Source: Affinibrenneria salicis
GTDB taxonomy: Bacteria > Pseudomonadota > Gammaproteobacteria > Enterobacterales > Enterobacteriaceae
Reading direction: 5' to 3'
Assembly: GCF_008710095.1 (NCBI RefSeq)
Contig: NZ_VYKJ01000009.1
Coordinates: 62,001 to 126,000, forward strand
Length of the DNA stretch: 64,000 nucleotides
Shown here: piece after piece, positions 52,860-62,815 of the stretch
How the letters are laid out: every line of letters starts with the position of its first letter
Numbering within the stretch: position 1 is the stretch's first letter
Made by a program: the position numbers and the translations under genes
The notes under the pieces: generated by a model
Seen by the model: only the letters and a program-made list of their open reading frames with translations
What the model was told of the DNA's origin: nothing
The model's database searches: none

Positions 52860-53861
52860 ATGGCTATCACCTTTCCTTTCGCTTCACAGCCTCCGCTTGC
52901 TTCCGCCCAATTACCGGCCAGTCTGATCTCGCTGGACGACTGGGCGCTGGTCACGCTGAGCGGGCCGGACACGGAGAAATACCTGCAGGGTCAGGTAACG
53001 ACCGATGTCGCCGCGCTGCCCGCCGACCAGCATGTGCTCTGCGGTCACTGTGACGCCAAAGGCAAACTGTGGAGCGACCTGCGCCTGTTTCACTACGCAG
53101 ACGGGATGGCCTTTATTGAGCGCCGTAATCTGCGCGATGCACAGCTTAGCGAGCTGAAAAAATACGCCGTGTTCTCGCGCACCACCATCGCGGCCGATGA
53201 TGAACGCGTCTTGCTGGGGCTGGCCGGGCAGCAGGCAAGAGAAAGTATCGCCGGCCTGTTCAGCCTCCTGCCCGACGCCGACCACCCGGTCGTCAGCGCC
53301 GACTTCGCCGGCCAACCGGCGACGCTGCTGTACTTCAGTCAGCCGCAGGCGCGCTTTCTGCTGGTGCTCAGCGTCGGCCAGGCGTCCGCGCTGCTGGAAC
53401 AGACTGCGGACCGGCTGGCGCGTAATGACAGTCAACAGTGGCTGGCGCTGAACATTGAAGCCGGGCTGCCGATCATTGACAGCGTCAACAGCGCACAGTT
53501 CATCCCGCAGGCCACCAATTTACAGGCGCTGAATGGAATCAGCTTTAGTAAAGGCTGCTATGCCGGACAGGAAATGGTCGCCAGAGCGAAATATCGCGGC
53601 GCCAATAAACGGGCGCTCTACTGGCTGGCCGGCCAGGCGGATAAAACCCCCGCCGCGGGGGACGATCTTGAACTGAAACTGGGTGAAAACTGGCGCCGTA
53701 CCGGCACCGTGCTGGCCGCCGTTCGTTTACGGGACGACACGCTCTGGGTGCAGGCCGTGCTGAACAACGATCTGGCGGCGGACTGCGTGCTGCGCGTGCG
53801 CGAGGACCAGAGCAGCCGGTTGAGCATTCAGACGCTGCCCTATTCGCTGGACGAAGCCTGA
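52860..53861 (+). CDS. ygfZ: Folate-binding Fe-S cluster maintenance protein YgfZ
   Basis: A 333-residue GcvT-like folate-binding protein (E. coli 326 aa) needed for repair or assembly of some Fe-S enzymes such as MiaB. The signature K-G-C-Y-x-G-Q-E is intact as '[20 protein letters not shown]' (with the key Cys near 229), together with '[13 protein letters not shown]' near the N-terminus and '[17 protein letters not shown]'. ATG 52860 with AGGA upstream is chosen because it starts the conserved N-terminus; the frame's earlier start at 52797 lacks homology. The end overlaps the converging LysR gene by 22 bp. Confidence 0.95.
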   Translation: MAITFPFASQPPLASAQLPASLISLDDWALVTLSGPDTEKYLQGQVTTDVAALPADQHVLCGHCDAKGKLWSDLRLFHYADGMAFIERRNLRDAQLSELKKYAVFSRTTIAADDERVLLGLAGQQARESIAGLFSLLPDADHPVVSADFAGQPATLLYFSQPQARFLLVLSVGQASALLEQTADRLARNDSQQWLALNIEAGLPIIDSVNSAQFIPQATNLQALNGISFSKGCYAGQEMVARAKYRGANKRALYWLAGQADKTPAAGDDLELKLGENWRRTGTVLAAVRLRDDTLWVQAVLNNDLAADCVLRVREDQSSRLSIQTLPYSLDEA

Positions 53862-54826
53862 TCGAACGGCCGGCTATGACCACCGGCCGGCGGCGCCCGC
53901 TCGCCTTCGTCAGCCGTTAATGACTCCAGTGCCCGTGCGCAGTCGCGCACGGTGTCCTGCTCCAGCACAAAGTCAATAAAACAGGCCAGCGCCGGAGAGT
54001 TCAGCTTGCGGCTCGGATACACCAGCCAGACTCCGTTGCCTTCGGCCCGCCATTCCGGCAAAACGCGCACCAGCTGTTGATTGCGCACTTCATCCTGACA
54101 AAGAAAAGACGGCAGCAGCGTGATGCCGGCGGCAGCGATGGCGCATTCCCGCGCATACAGCAGATTATCCGTCGTATGGCTATTCGGTAACGACCAGCGA
54201 TAATACTCATCGCCGCGCTGCAGCACCCACGCCGGCCAGGCCCGGTGCGCAATACAGTGATGTTGCGGCAATTGCTGCGGATGGGCGATCGCGGGATACC
54301 GGCGCAGATAGTCCGGCGACGCCAGCAGATAGCGCGGCGTAGCGCCGATTGGCCGGCCAATCAGCGATGAATCCTGCGGTTTGCCGGTGCGCAGCGCGGC
54401 GTCGAATCCATCCTGCACCAGGTCGGTCAGCGTATCCGACACCAAAACCTCCAGCGATACCGCCGGGAAACGCAGCTGAAAAGCGGTTGTCAGTCGGGGC
54501 AACAGCGTAGCGCCCAATCCGGCCGGGCTGGTAATGCGCAGACGGCCGCTCGGGTTATCGCGCAGCCGCTGAATGCTGTCCTCCGCCCGCTCGCAGGCAT
54601 GCATCATTTCCTGACAATGAACCAGATAGCGTTCGCCGGCAAACGTCAGATTGATGTGACGGGTAGTGCGGTTGATCAGTCGCAGACCCAGCGATTGCTC
54701 CAGTTGGCTAATGCGCTGGCTCAGGCTGGATTTCGCCAGTCCGGCCTTGCGCGCCGCCTGGGTGAAGCTGCCGCACTCCGCCACCAGCGCGAACAACGCC
54801 ATATCCTGTAGCTGTTTATATCTCAT
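53840..54826 (-). CDS. LysR-family transcriptional regulator
   Basis: A 328-residue LysR regulator. The winged helix is '[20 protein letters not shown]' then [20 protein letters not shown] (about 9-48), with '[20 protein letters not shown]' following. The effector domain begins near 95 ([20 protein letters not shown]). It resembles regulators that control a divergently encoded oxidoreductase, and a quinone/alcohol dehydrogenase gene is indeed divergent here with 95 bp between starts. The C-terminal tail (about 305-328) is variable and overlaps the ygfZ 3' end. The inducer is unknown, possibly an electrophile or quinone. Confidence 0.88.
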   Translation of the reverse strand: MRYKQLQDMALFALVAECGSFTQAARKAGLAKSSLSQRISQLEQSLGLRLINRTTRHINLTFAGERYLVHCQEMMHACERAEDSIQRLRDNPSGRLRITSPAGLGATLLPRLTTAFQLRFPAVSLEVLVSDTLTDLVQDGFDAALRTGKPQDSSLIGRPIGATPRYLLASPDYLRRYPAIAHPQQLPQHHCIAHRAWPAWVLQRGDEYYRWSLPNSHTTDNLLYARECAIAAAGITLLPSFLCQDEVRNQQLVRVLPEWRAEGNGVWLVYPSRKLNSPALACFIDFVLEQDTVRDCARALESLTADEGERAPPAGGHSRPFDQASSSE

Positions 54827-54921
54827 TGTTCTTTTATGCCGAACGCTGCGTTAGTTATTGTCCATCTTAACAGCATTATGTTCAGGTTCTACACTACAGG
54901 GAACACTATGAGGAGAACATC

Positions 54922-55923
54922 ATGACAGCTCACGCTATTGCCGTTGATCCGCAACACCCGGAACAGTTTATCGCTATCCAGCCCGCAATTCCCGCCCCCG
55001 GCGAGCACGATCTGCTGGTCGCGGTCAAAGCCGTCTCGGTCAACCCGGTCGACACGAAGGTGCACGCCGGTCTGTGTAAGAGCGGTCTGCAGCAGCCGCG
55101 CATCCTCGGCTGGGACGCCAGCGGCGTGGTGCTGAAAGCCGGCAGCGCCGTGCGCGGTTTTCAGGCCGGAGACGAAGTCTGGTATGCCGGCGACGTGACC
55201 CGCCCCGGCAGCAACACCAGTCATCAGTTGATCGATGCCAGAATCGTTGCCCGCAAACCGACGTCGCTGGACTGGGCCGCCGCCGCCGCCCTGCCGCTCA
55301 CCGCCCTGACCGCCTGGGAAGGACTGTTCGAGCGGTTAAACATCCAGCAGGCGCGCGCCGATCAGACGCTGCTGATTATCGGCGGCGCCGGCGGCGTTGG
55401 TTCGCTGGCGATTTCGCTGGCCGCGCTGCGCAGCCCGGTCAGGGTGATCGCGACCGCGTCCCGCCCGGACTCCGTTCGCTGGTGCCGGCAGCGCGGCGCG
55501 CAGCTGGTTGTCGACTACCGCAATCTGGCGCAGGAACTGGCGCAGCACGATATCAGCCAGGTCGATTATATTTTCTGCCTGAACGACACCGACGGCCACT
55601 GGCCGGCGATCGGCAAACTCATCGCGCCGCAGGGGCAGATCTGCACCATCGTGGAAAACCAGCAGCAGCTCGACCAGGATGAGCTGAAACGTAAGAGCGC
55701 GGCGCTGCACTGGGAATTTATGTTTACCCGCAGCATGTTCAACACGCCGGATATCGCTCGTCAGGGGGAAGTTTTGCAGCAGGTGGCGAAACTGGTGGAT
55801 GAAGGGAAACTGCAGGGCACGCTCAGCGAAACGCTGCACGGGCTAACGGTGGAAACACTGCAGCAGGCGCACCGAAAAGTGCTCGACGGCCATATGCGCG
55901 GCAAGATCACTATCACGCTGTAA
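54922..55923 (+). CDS. Zinc-binding alcohol dehydrogenase-family (quinone oxidoreductase-like) protein
   Basis: A 333-residue MDR-superfamily NAD(P)H-dependent oxidoreductase. The GroES-like domain has 'AVSVNPVDTKVHAG', 'LGWDASGVVLKAGSAVRGFQ' and 'GDEVWYAGD'. The nucleotide-binding domain has 'LLIIGGAGGVGSLAISLAAL' (GxGxxG-like). No structural zinc cysteines are seen, so it is of the zinc-independent quinone oxidoreductase/enone reductase kind (TIGR02817-like family). It is divergent from a LysR regulator that probably controls it, a layout common for electrophile detoxification genes. AGGAG lies 8 bp before the ATG. Substrate unknown. Confidence 0.9.
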   Translation: MTAHAIAVDPQHPEQFIAIQPAIPAPGEHDLLVAVKAVSVNPVDTKVHAGLCKSGLQQPRILGWDASGVVLKAGSAVRGFQAGDEVWYAGDVTRPGSNTSHQLIDARIVARKPTSLDWAAAAALPLTALTAWEGLFERLNIQQARADQTLLIIGGAGGVGSLAISLAALRSPVRVIATASRPDSVRWCRQRGAQLVVDYRNLAQELAQHDISQVDYIFCLNDTDGHWPAIGKLIAPQGQICTIVENQQQLDQDELKRKSAALHWEFMFTRSMFNTPDIARQGEVLQQVAKLVDEGKLQGTLSETLHGLTVETLQQAHRKVLDGHMRGKITITL

Positions 55924-55930
55924 GGCAGAT

Positions 55931-55957
55931 AAAAAAGACAGCCCTTACGGGCTGTCC
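55931..55957 (-). terminator. Terminator hairpin beyond serA
   Basis: On the minus strand ACAGCCC-GTAA-GGGCTGT is followed by CTTTTTT, a short but well-formed intrinsic terminator. It is more than 300 bp beyond the serA stop because two extra copies of the same stem (each inside a 150-bp repeat, without T-run) lie between. Confidence 0.65.
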
Positions 55958-56258
55958 CGGCCTGATGACCAGTTCGCATCAGGGAGCGCGCGGCGAGCGG
56001 GTGTCACGCCGTTAGCCGCCGAAGCGCCCCTCTCTGCGGCGGGCCGACCTATCCCGTGATCACTGGCGATGTTGTCGACAGCCTCAGACAGCCCTTACGG
56101 GCTGTCCCGGCCTGATGACCAGTTTGCATCAGGGAGCGCGCGGCAAGCGGGTGTCACGCCGTTAGCCGCCGAAACGCCCCTCTCTGCGGCGGGCCGACGT
56201 ATCCCGTGATCATTGGCGATGTTGTCGACAGCCTCAGACAGCCCTTGCGGGCTGTCCC
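55937..56258. repeat. 150-bp tandem duplication between the oxidoreductase gene and serA
   Basis: Two near-identical 150-bp units start at 55937 and 56087, and a third begins at 56237 but is cut off after about 22 bp by the serA end. Each starts with GACAGCCCTTACGGGCTGTC and continues through CATCAGGGAGCGCGCGGC and CCGTGATCACTGGCGATG-type sequence. The units differ at few bases (for example GCATCAGG context and CGGCGAGC versus CGGCAAGC). A diverged relative lies at about 62259-62372. This fills the 351-bp gene-free gap. Confidence 0.9.
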
Positions 56259-56274
56259 GTACGGCGCAGAGCAA

Positions 56275-57516
56275 TCAGTACAGCAGACGGGCGCGAATGG
56301 TACCGGGGATAGATTTAAGCATCTGCAGAACGACATCAGCCTGCTCAGTTTGCACATCAATGACCACATAACCAATCTCAGCGCTGGTCTGCAGGTACTG
56401 AGCGGCGATGTTGACGTCTTTGCCGGCAAAAATCTGGTTAATGCTGTTCATCATGCCCGGACGATTCTCATGGATGTGCAACAGGCGGCTGGCGCGCGCG
56501 CTGTGAGTCGGCAGCGAGACTTCCGGGAAATTGACCGCAGACAGCGTTGAACCGTTGTCGGAATATTTCGCCAGTTTACCGGCGACTTCGGTGCCGATGT
56601 TTTCCTGCGCTTCCTGCGTGGAGCCGCCGATATGCGGCGTCAGCAGCACGTTGTCAAATTCGCATAGCGGAGATTTAAACGGATCGTCCGGGTTATTGTT
56701 GCTGGCCGGCTCCTGCGGGAACACGTCGATGGCCGCGCCTGACAGATGCTTGCTGCTCAGCGCTTCAGCCAGCGCCGGGATATCCACCACCGTACCGCGC
56801 GAAGCGTTAATCAGCATGGCGCCGGGTTTCATCAGCGCCAGCTCTTCCGCGCCCATCATGTTCTGAGTGCTTTCCGTTTCCGGCACGTGCAGACTGACCA
56901 CGTCGCTCATATTCAGCAGATCGGACAGATGGCTAACCTGCTGCGCATTGCCCAGCGGCAGTTTGCTTTCAATGTCGTAAAAATAAACGTGCATCCCCAC
57001 GCTTTCCGCCAGGATACCCAGCTGCGTGCCGATATGCCCGTAGCCGATGATGCCCAGTTTTTTACCGCGCGCTTCAAACGAACCCACAGCCTGTTTGTGC
57101 CATATGCCGCGATGCGCCCGGGCATTCGCCGCCGGGATACCGCGCAGCATCAGCAGCAGTTCGCCCAGCACCATTTCCGCTACGGAACGGGTGTTGGAAA
57201 AAGGCGCGTTAAAGACCGGAATACCGCGACGGGTTGCGGAAGGCAGTTCAACCTGGTTAGTCCCGATGCAGAAACAGCCGACGGCGATCAGCTTTTCCGC
57301 GGCCGCGAAAATTTCTTCGGTAAGGTGGGTGCGTGAACGGATACCAACGAAGTGGGCATCACGGATTGAGGCTTTCAGCGACTCAGGATCCAGTGAACCT
57401 TTATGATATTCGATGTTGGTATAACCTGAGTCGCGTAAAGTGTCCAGCGCGCGTTGATGAACGCCTTCAAGCAGCAAAAACTTAATTTTATCTTTTTCCA
57501 ATGATACTTTTGCCAT
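56275..57516 (-). CDS. serA: D-3-phosphoglycerate dehydrogenase
   Basis: A 413-residue first enzyme of serine biosynthesis (E. coli 410 aa), NAD-dependent and inhibited by serine. The Rossmann motif is 'LGIIGYGHIGTQLGILAESV', catalytic residues lie in 'LINASRGTVVDIPALAEALS' and 'LLTPHIGGSTQEAQENIGTE' (Arg, Glu and His pair), and the C-terminal ACT domain ends with 'VLQMLKSIPGTIRARLLY'. ATG 57516 (AAAGGTCAGGAA upstream) gives MAKVSLEKDKIKFLLLEGVH; the open frame extends far upstream but without homology. A CRP-like site is about 200 bp upstream of the start. Confidence 0.97.
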   Translation of the reverse strand: MAKVSLEKDKIKFLLLEGVHQRALDTLRDSGYTNIEYHKGSLDPESLKASIRDAHFVGIRSRTHLTEEIFAAAEKLIAVGCFCIGTNQVELPSATRRGIPVFNAPFSNTRSVAEMVLGELLLMLRGIPAANARAHRGIWHKQAVGSFEARGKKLGIIGYGHIGTQLGILAESVGMHVYFYDIESKLPLGNAQQVSHLSDLLNMSDVVSLHVPETESTQNMMGAEELALMKPGAMLINASRGTVVDIPALAEALSSKHLSGAAIDVFPQEPASNNNPDDPFKSPLCEFDNVLLTPHIGGSTQEAQENIGTEVAGKLAKYSDNGSTLSAVNFPEVSLPTHSARASRLLHIHENRPGMMNSINQIFAGKDVNIAAQYLQTSAEIGYVVIDVQTEQADVVLQMLKSIPGTIRARLLY

Positions 57517-57871
57517 TTCCTGACCTTTATGTTTCTGACCTATAATTGCGGCAGTTGCCAAATACTCCTCCTGCCACCATAACAAAAATTCCGCCGTCGG
57601 CAATACAAACGATTGCCTGCCCCGGCCTGTCCCGCCCACCCATAACGAATGTTTATGGCAAAAAATACTGCGAAAGAACGGACCAACCGGATCAGGGATG
57701 AAAAAAGGTGAAAAATGTGACATTAATCACTAAATTTTAGTGACGAAAACAAAAAGCGATTGATGCGCGCTTATCCCCTTCCTCTTTCGGTTTGTCGGCG
57801 CATTGACCGCGGTGCATTGTTTCCGGGCTCCGCTCAGGGAGCCAGCGCAAACCGCCTTCCGCTAAGCAAAA
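57517..57871 (-). promoter_or_regulatory. serA control region and serA-rpiA gap
   Basis: A 355-bp gap. The part near 57700-57745 holds the CRP-like site TGTGA-CATTAA-TCACT (57716-57731) overlapping a 17-bp palindrome TCACTAAATTTTAGTGA (57727-57743). In E. coli serA is regulated by CRP and Lrp, so this fits. The rest, toward rpiA, shows no clear terminator or gene. Confidence 0.6.
57716..57731 (+). promoter_or_regulatory. CRP-like site upstream of serA
   Basis: TGTGACATTAATCACT matches TGTGA-N6-TCACA in nine of ten specified bases. It overlaps the left half of an exact 17-bp palindrome, so a second dimeric regulator could compete. Confidence 0.6.
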
Positions 57872-58537
57872 TTATTGAGAATCCTTAACGGTCTTCACGC
57901 CGTCCGCCGTTCCCACCAGCGCAATATCCGCGCCCCGGTTGGCGAACAGCCCGACGGTTACGACGCCTGCAATTCCGTTGATGGCATTCTCCAACGCAAC
58001 CGCATCGATAATGCTCAGATTGTGAACATCCAGAATAACATTACCGTTATCCGTTACCACCCCCTGACGATAAATTGGCTGACCGCCCAGCTTGACCAGT
58101 TCCCGTCCGACATAAGCGCGCGCCATCGGGATGACTTCGACCGGAAGAGGGAAACGCCCGAGAATATCGACCTGTTTAGAGGCATCGACGATACAGATAA
58201 ACTGACGGGCGATGGCGGCAATGATTTTTTCACGCGTCAGCGCCGCGCCGCCGCCTTTGATCATTTGCATATAGGGATTGATCTCATCAGCGCCGTCCAC
58301 ATAAATATCCAGCGCATCGACTTCATTACAGTCAAACACCTGAATGCCCAGGCTTCTAAGTTTCGCCGTCGAGGCGTCGGAGCTGGAAACCGCCCCTTCA
58401 ATCTGATGTTTGATCGAACCGAGCGCGTCGATAAAATGCGCCGCGGTGGAGCCGGTCCCCACGCCGACGATGGTGCCGGGGCGAACGTAGTCGAGCGCCG
58501 CCCAACCCACAGCTTTTTTCAGTTCTTCCTGCGTCAT
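57872..58537 (-). CDS. rpiA: Ribose-5-phosphate isomerase A
   Basis: A 221-residue enzyme (E. coli 219 aa) interconverting ribose 5-phosphate and ribulose 5-phosphate in the pentose phosphate pathway. The phosphate loop '[18 protein letters not shown]'-type segment appears as '[20 protein letters not shown]', with '[13 protein letters not shown]' and the catalytic region '[20 protein letters not shown]' followed by ALTREKI. It is monocistronic, divergent from argP, in the serA-rpiA-argP order of E. coli. Confidence 0.97.
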   Translation of the reverse strand: MTQEELKKAVGWAALDYVRPGTIVGVGTGSTAAHFIDALGSIKHQIEGAVSSSDASTAKLRSLGIQVFDCNEVDALDIYVDGADEINPYMQMIKGGGAALTREKIIAAIARQFICIVDASKQVDILGRFPLPVEVIPMARAYVGRELVKLGGQPIYRQGVVTDNGNVILDVHNLSIIDAVALENAINGIAGVVTVGLFANRGADIALVGTADGVKTVKDSQ

Positions 58538-58732
58538 GATATGTTTTATGCCTGTGCTACGAAAACGTGTGCGTATTATAAAGCAAGCGCCGCGCTAAGG
58601 GACATGAATTCCCTGAACGGCATCACGTTATTCACCGGCCGGTTAAGGTTTTCCACAGATATTAACGCGGTGATAAGATAAAAATATGGCATAGTGGCTC
58701 AATCGACTTCACTCAGGGGACCTTCCACTTTC

Positions 58733-59626
58733 ATGAAACGCCCGGACTATCGCACGCTTCAGGCTCTGGATGCCGTTATTCGCGAGCGTGGTTTTGAACG
58801 CGCCGCGCAGAAGCTTTGCATTACCCAGTCGGCGGTATCGCAACGCATCAAACAGCTGGAAAATCTGTTCGGCCAACCGCTGCTGGTGCGCACTATCCCG
58901 CCGCGGCCGACCGAACAGGGGCAAAAGCTGCTGGCGTTACTGCATCAGGTGGAACTGCTGGAAGAAGAGTGGCTGGGGAATGACAACGGCAATGAGATCC
59001 CTCTGTTGCTGTCGCTGGCGGTCAACGCCGACAGTCTGGCGACCTGGCTGCTGCCCGCGCTGCAGCCGGTGCTGGCGGATTCGCCTGTGCGGTTGAATTT
59101 GCAAGTGGAAGACGAAACCAGAACGCAGGAACGCCTGCGGCGCGGCGAAGTGGTCGGCGCCGTCAGTATTCAGCCCCAACCGCTGCCCAGTTGTCTGGTC
59201 GATCAGCTGGGCGCGCTGGACTATCTGTTCGTGGCGTCGCCCACCTTCGCCGCGCGCTATTTCCCCAACGGCGTCACGCGTTCCGCGCTGCTGCGCGCGC
59301 CGGCCGTCGCCTTTGACCACCTTGACGATATGCATCAGGCTTTTTTGCAGCAGAATTTCGATCTGCCGCCCGGCAGCGTTCCCTGTCACATCGTTAACTC
59401 TTCCGAAGCCTTTGTGCAACTGGCGCGTCAGGCCACCACCTGCTGCATGATCCCGCATCTGCAGATAGAAAAAGAATTGGCCAGCGGAGAGCTGATTGAT
59501 TTAACGCCGGGGCTGCTGCAGCGCCGCATGCTGTACTGGCACCGCTTCGCGCCGGAAAGCAGGATGATGCGCAAAGTGACCGATGCGCTGCTCGCCCACG
59601 GCCACCAGGTACTGCGTCAGGTTTAA
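58733..59626 (+). CDS. argP: LysR-family regulator ArgP (IciA)
   Basis: A 297-residue regulator nearly identical in pattern to E. coli ArgP (297 aa). The winged helix is '[20 protein letters not shown]' then [20 protein letters not shown]. ArgP binds arginine or lysine and activates argO (here at 60538) in the former case, restraining it in the latter; it also affects dapB, lysA and others. ATG 58733 is used because MKRPDYR is the family start; an earlier in-frame start at 58694 adds residues without homology. yggE and argO lie just downstream on the opposite strand, as in E. coli. Confidence 0.97.
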   Translation: MKRPDYRTLQALDAVIRERGFERAAQKLCITQSAVSQRIKQLENLFGQPLLVRTIPPRPTEQGQKLLALLHQVELLEEEWLGNDNGNEIPLLLSLAVNADSLATWLLPALQPVLADSPVRLNLQVEDETRTQERLRRGEVVGAVSIQPQPLPSCLVDQLGALDYLFVASPTFAARYFPNGVTRSALLRAPAVAFDHLDDMHQAFLQQNFDLPPGSVPCHIVNSSEAFVQLARQATTCCMIPHLQIEKELASGELIDLTPGLLQRRMLYWHRFAPESRMMRKVTDALLAHGHQVLRQV

Positions 59627-59650
59627 GCGGCCGGGCGGCCGCTGGCGAGA

Positions 59651-60376
59651 TTAGGGATTGCGTTGCAGTTCGAACACCACATCCACCTGATCGTCGAAAT
59701 GAATGCTTTGCTGTTCGTAGGTTTGCGCCGCTTCCGTCTGCAGAACGGCGTCCGCCGCCTTAAACATGCGCGTTACCGGCATCGGCTGATAGTTGGCGAC
59801 ATGATAACGGATGCTGTAAATCGGCCCCAGCGCGGCGTTAAATCCGCCGGCCAACGACTGAGCCTGCAGTTTAGCCTGCTCGATAGCTTTCTGCTGCGCC
59901 TGCTTGCGGTAGACTTCCGGTTCCGCCACGCCCAGTTCCACCGTGCGGATCTCGTTCAGGCCGGCTTTCAGCGCGCCGTCCAGCAGATCGTTTAGCTTGT
60001 CCAACTGGCGGACCGTCACCTCAACCTGACGCACCGCGCGATAGCCTTTCAGCACGGAACCCCCGTCCTTGAGATAATCATATTCCGGTTGCGTACGCAG
60101 ATTGGCGGCATTAATGTCCTTTTTCTCAATCCCGTTGCCGGCAAGAAAGTCAAAGTACTTCGCCACGCGCGCGTCGACCTGTTTTTTCGCATCGGCCGCG
60201 TCGCGGGACGACACGTTGACCTCTATCGCCAGCCGGGCGATATCCGGGGTCGCGTCAACGCTGGCGGAGCCCGAGGTAACAATATGCGGCCCGTCAGGAA
60301 GTTCTGCGGCCAGTGCGGCGGCGGAGAATCCGCCCAGTCCTATCATAGCGGCCAGAGCCAGTGCTTTTAGCTTCAC
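59651..60376 (-). CDS. yggE: SIMPL-domain periplasmic protein YggE
   Basis: A 241-residue exported SIMPL-domain (DUF541) protein (E. coli YggE 246 aa). The signal peptide MKLKALALAAMIGLGGFSAA ends near ALAAE. The mature part begins 'PHIVTSGSASVDATPDIARL' and has 'DFLAGNGIEKKDINAANLRT' and 'LNEIRTVELGVAEPEVYRKQ'. YggE has been linked to lower reactive-oxygen levels in E. coli, with no known catalytic activity. It converges on argP with 24 bp between stops. Confidence 0.94.
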   Translation of the reverse strand: MKLKALALAAMIGLGGFSAAALAAELPDGPHIVTSGSASVDATPDIARLAIEVNVSSRDAADAKKQVDARVAKYFDFLAGNGIEKKDINAANLRTQPEYDYLKDGGSVLKGYRAVRQVEVTVRQLDKLNDLLDGALKAGLNEIRTVELGVAEPEVYRKQAQQKAIEQAKLQAQSLAGGFNAALGPIYSIRYHVANYQPMPVTRMFKAADAVLQTEAAQTYEQQSIHFDDQVDVVFELQRNP

Positions 60377-60537
60377 GTTATCCTCTTTATTTTACTGTGC
60401 TGACAGAACCGCATCAGGACCGGCGGCGCGTTTGCAACGCCTGCGTGTCTTTTGCCCGGTCTTCTGCGGTGACGATGACCCATGCTGCAGCATATCGCAC
60501 CATCAGGTAGATAAAATATAGGATAACTTCCGAATAT

Positions 60538-61170
60538 TTACGACCCGCCCACCATATCATGCCAGCCATAATGGGCCAGCTGCAGCGCGATGGCCCACAT
60601 CACCAACCCCACCAGCAGATTAATAATCCGCTGGCAACCAGGCCGGCTGAGCCAGGGCGCCAGCCACGCCGCCAGCAGCGCGAGCGAAAAGAACCACAGC
60701 AGCGAAGCGCTGATCGAACCAAACACAAACCAGTAACGCGCCGCCTCGCTCAGCTGTCCGCCCAGGCTGCCCTGTATGACGAAGGTATCCAGATAGACAT
60801 GCGGATTGAGCCAGGTCACCGCCAGCATGGTTGCGACGATGCGCCAGCGGCCCTTGCGCAACGTTTCACTCTGCGTTTGAGGAGGGCGTTGACTGAACGC
60901 GCTGCGCATCGCGCCCCAGCCATAGCACAACAAGAAGGCCACGCCGCCCCAGGTCACCGCCATCATCGCCAGCGCCGACTGGCTAAGCAGCGCGCTGCCG
61001 CCGAACACCCCGGCGCAGATCAGCACCACATCGCTAAACGTACACAGCGCGGCAATCATCAGATGATACTGACGCCGGATACCCTGGTTCATGACAAAGG
61101 CATTCTGCGGTCCCAGCGGAATAATCATCGCCGCGCCTAAGGCAAATCCTTGTAAGTAAACTGAAAGCAT
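60538..61170 (-). CDS. argO: Arginine exporter ArgO
   Basis: A 210-residue LysE-family exporter (E. coli 211 aa) of arginine and its analogue canavanine. About six helices are predicted; the family motif '[20 protein letters not shown]' lies in the first helix and '[20 protein letters not shown]' in the middle. ATG 61170 with AGGG 8 bp upstream is chosen over the GTG at 61176. Transcription should depend on ArgP with arginine, whose gene is 0.9 kb away, as known in E. coli. The 123 bp between it and the plaR-like gene must contain the ArgP site; I did not pinpoint it. Confidence 0.96.
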   Translation of the reverse strand: MLSVYLQGFALGAAMIIPLGPQNAFVMNQGIRRQYHLMIAALCTFSDVVLICAGVFGGSALLSQSALAMMAVTWGGVAFLLCYGWGAMRSAFSQRPPQTQSETLRKGRWRIVATMLAVTWLNPHVYLDTFVIQGSLGGQLSEAARYWFVFGSISASLLWFFSLALLAAWLAPWLSRPGCQRIINLLVGLVMWAIALQLAHYGWHDMVGGS

Positions 61171-61293
61171 AAGCACACTACCCTGATCTGCAGTTGAATA
61201 TGCCAGGCAGTGTAAAAGGTCACAATCATTAATTGAAATTTAAAATTCTAATTATTTATTAGAATATCTAATAATAAGAGCCAGCCGGCGCGC

Positions 61294-62112
61294 TTAATCG
61301 CTGGTGACGAACCCCAGCTCGTGAGAAATCAGCCCGGCCGTCTCCAGAATCGGTTTTTCCAGCGACTTCTGCCCCATTTGCTGCAGTTTCGCCGTCGGCA
61401 ACGATACAGAGATGGCATACGGTACCCTTTGCTGAATATCGAATACCGGCGCCGCGATACAGGAAACGCCCAGCTCATTTTCCTCCCGGTCCATGGCCAG
61501 CCCGAGCCGGCGAATATCGGCCAGTTCCTGATGCATTTTATCCAGCGAGGTAATGGTATTGCGGGTCAGTTGCTGAATATCCTGCTGGTGGCTTTGCCAG
61601 TAGTGTTCCAGATAGTCGCGCTTGCCGTAGGCCAGGAAAATTTTGCCCATCGCCGAACAATACAGCGGCATATGCTGGCCGATATAGGCGCGGGTGCGCA
61701 TCATACCCGTCGTCGGCTCCAGCTTATAAATCAGGATTACGTGATCATCCTCCCGGCTGGAAAAATTAACCGTTTCTCCGACGGCCAGATTCAGCCGCTC
61801 CAGATGGGGCGAGGCAACGTGCAAAATATTGAGCGACGAGAGCGCCTTCTGCCCTATGGAAATAAACCGGGTGGTGAGACGATAGCTGCCGGGTGACGGC
61901 GCCTGAGTGACATAGCCGCAGGAATGCAGCCCCTGCAGCAGACGATGGACGGTGCTTTTGTTCATGCCGGCCAGTTCAGACAGATGGGCCAGCGGACAGC
62001 CATTTGGAAAATCACTCAATATCTCAATCAATTGCAAACCACGGAACAGGCTCTGGCTGCCGGGCGGTTTCTCTTTTTTCGCGTCGTTTTCATCCACATT
62101 TTTTGCGCACAT
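61294..62112 (-). CDS. plaR: IclR-family repressor, PlaR (YiaJ)-like
   Basis: A 272-residue IclR regulator very similar to E. coli YiaJ/PlaR, the repressor of the yiaKLMNOPQRS operon for 2,3-diketo-L-gulonate use. Diagnostic pieces are 'PPGSQSLFRGLQLIEILSDF', 'GCPLAHLSELAGMNKSTVHR' (winged helix), 'TRAYIGQHMPLYCSAMGKIF' and 'DREENELGVSCIAAPVFDIQ'. In E. coli yiaK is divergent and adjacent; here the divergent region holds only repeats and then mscS. The regulator is therefore separated from any target operon, which may lie elsewhere or be lost. Confidence 0.88.
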   Translation of the reverse strand: MCAKNVDENDAKKEKPPGSQSLFRGLQLIEILSDFPNGCPLAHLSELAGMNKSTVHRLLQGLHSCGYVTQAPSPGSYRLTTRFISIGQKALSSLNILHVASPHLERLNLAVGETVNFSSREDDHVILIYKLEPTTGMMRTRAYIGQHMPLYCSAMGKIFLAYGKRDYLEHYWQSHQQDIQQLTRNTITSLDKMHQELADIRRLGLAMDREENELGVSCIAAPVFDIQQRVPYAISVSLPTAKLQQMGQKSLEKPILETAGLISHELGFVTSD

Positions 62113-62258
62113 AGCACAAGACTCCCGGTTCTATTGTTCTGATGGTGCTGCAGATCCCCTCGCAGCGTGAAGCATCCGGACGACGACCGTATCTCCGTCG
62201 TATAGCCCGAACGGGCCGGCCGCACATCACACGTCAAGAAATGATCACTCATAATTTC

Positions 62259-62372
62259 AGGCTGATGACAAAACTCGTTATCAGGGAGAGCGCGGCGAGG
62301 AGCCGTAGCGGCGTTAACCGCCGCCCCCCGGCGCGGCAGGGCCGGGCATCCCGGTCTCGTCGGCGACATAAA
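62259..62372. repeat. Diverged relative of the 150-bp serA-side repeat
   Basis: CAGGCTGATGACAAAACTCG through ATCAGGGAGAGCGCGGCGAG and GGCGTTAACCGCCG aligns with CGGCCTGATGACCAGTTCGC, CATCAGGGAGCGCGCGGCGA and GCCGTTAGCCGCCG in the tandem units at 55.9-56.2 kb. Single copy here, without the GACAGCCC stem. Confidence 0.55.
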
Positions 62373-62464
62373 ATGATGACCAATCATTTTTTAATTAAAA
62401 CGAACGCGTTGCTTTACCGCTCGCTCAGCGGCCATATTTTTTGGAATTATATTCCGCGATATGA

Positions 62465-62815
62465 AATACACTAAATGATTTAAGCTGCAGGAAAAAAAGT
62501 TATCGCGTTGAACAACGCAACGCGTTAGCCCTTTATCAGCGAAACGCACGAAGTCGATGGCGCCGCGTAACGCGGCAAGCGAGGAACGAACTAACCGGGA
62601 ACGAATTTGTCCAGCCAACGGCTGGACTTCGGTGAGAAACAGGATATCTCGAATTAACCCCCGACGAACTTACGCCGGTATGTAATTCGGGCGGCAAATC
62701 ATCGGATGCGGATTTGCACGCTGCTGGAGGCGGCCGCGCAGAGGCGAGGACCAGCGACGGGCCGGGTAATTGCATTCAGCCAACATGCCTGCAATCTGAA
62801 CTATGCCGGAGGAAT
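62465..62815. repeat. Dispersed palindromic element, long copy
   Basis: The left end reads AATACACTAAATGATTTAAG then CTGCAGG, and the next about 40 bp (GTTGAACAACGCAACGCGTT) match copy 1 closely. The right end ATGCCTGCAATCTGAACTAT then GCCGG is the inverted partner. At about 350 bp it is twice as long as copy 1. Confidence 0.6.

Noticed and set aside
62142..62775. Several short frames between plaR and mscS as remains of yia genes
   Set aside because: They show no similarity to YiaK, YiaL or transport genes and mostly read through repeat DNA.
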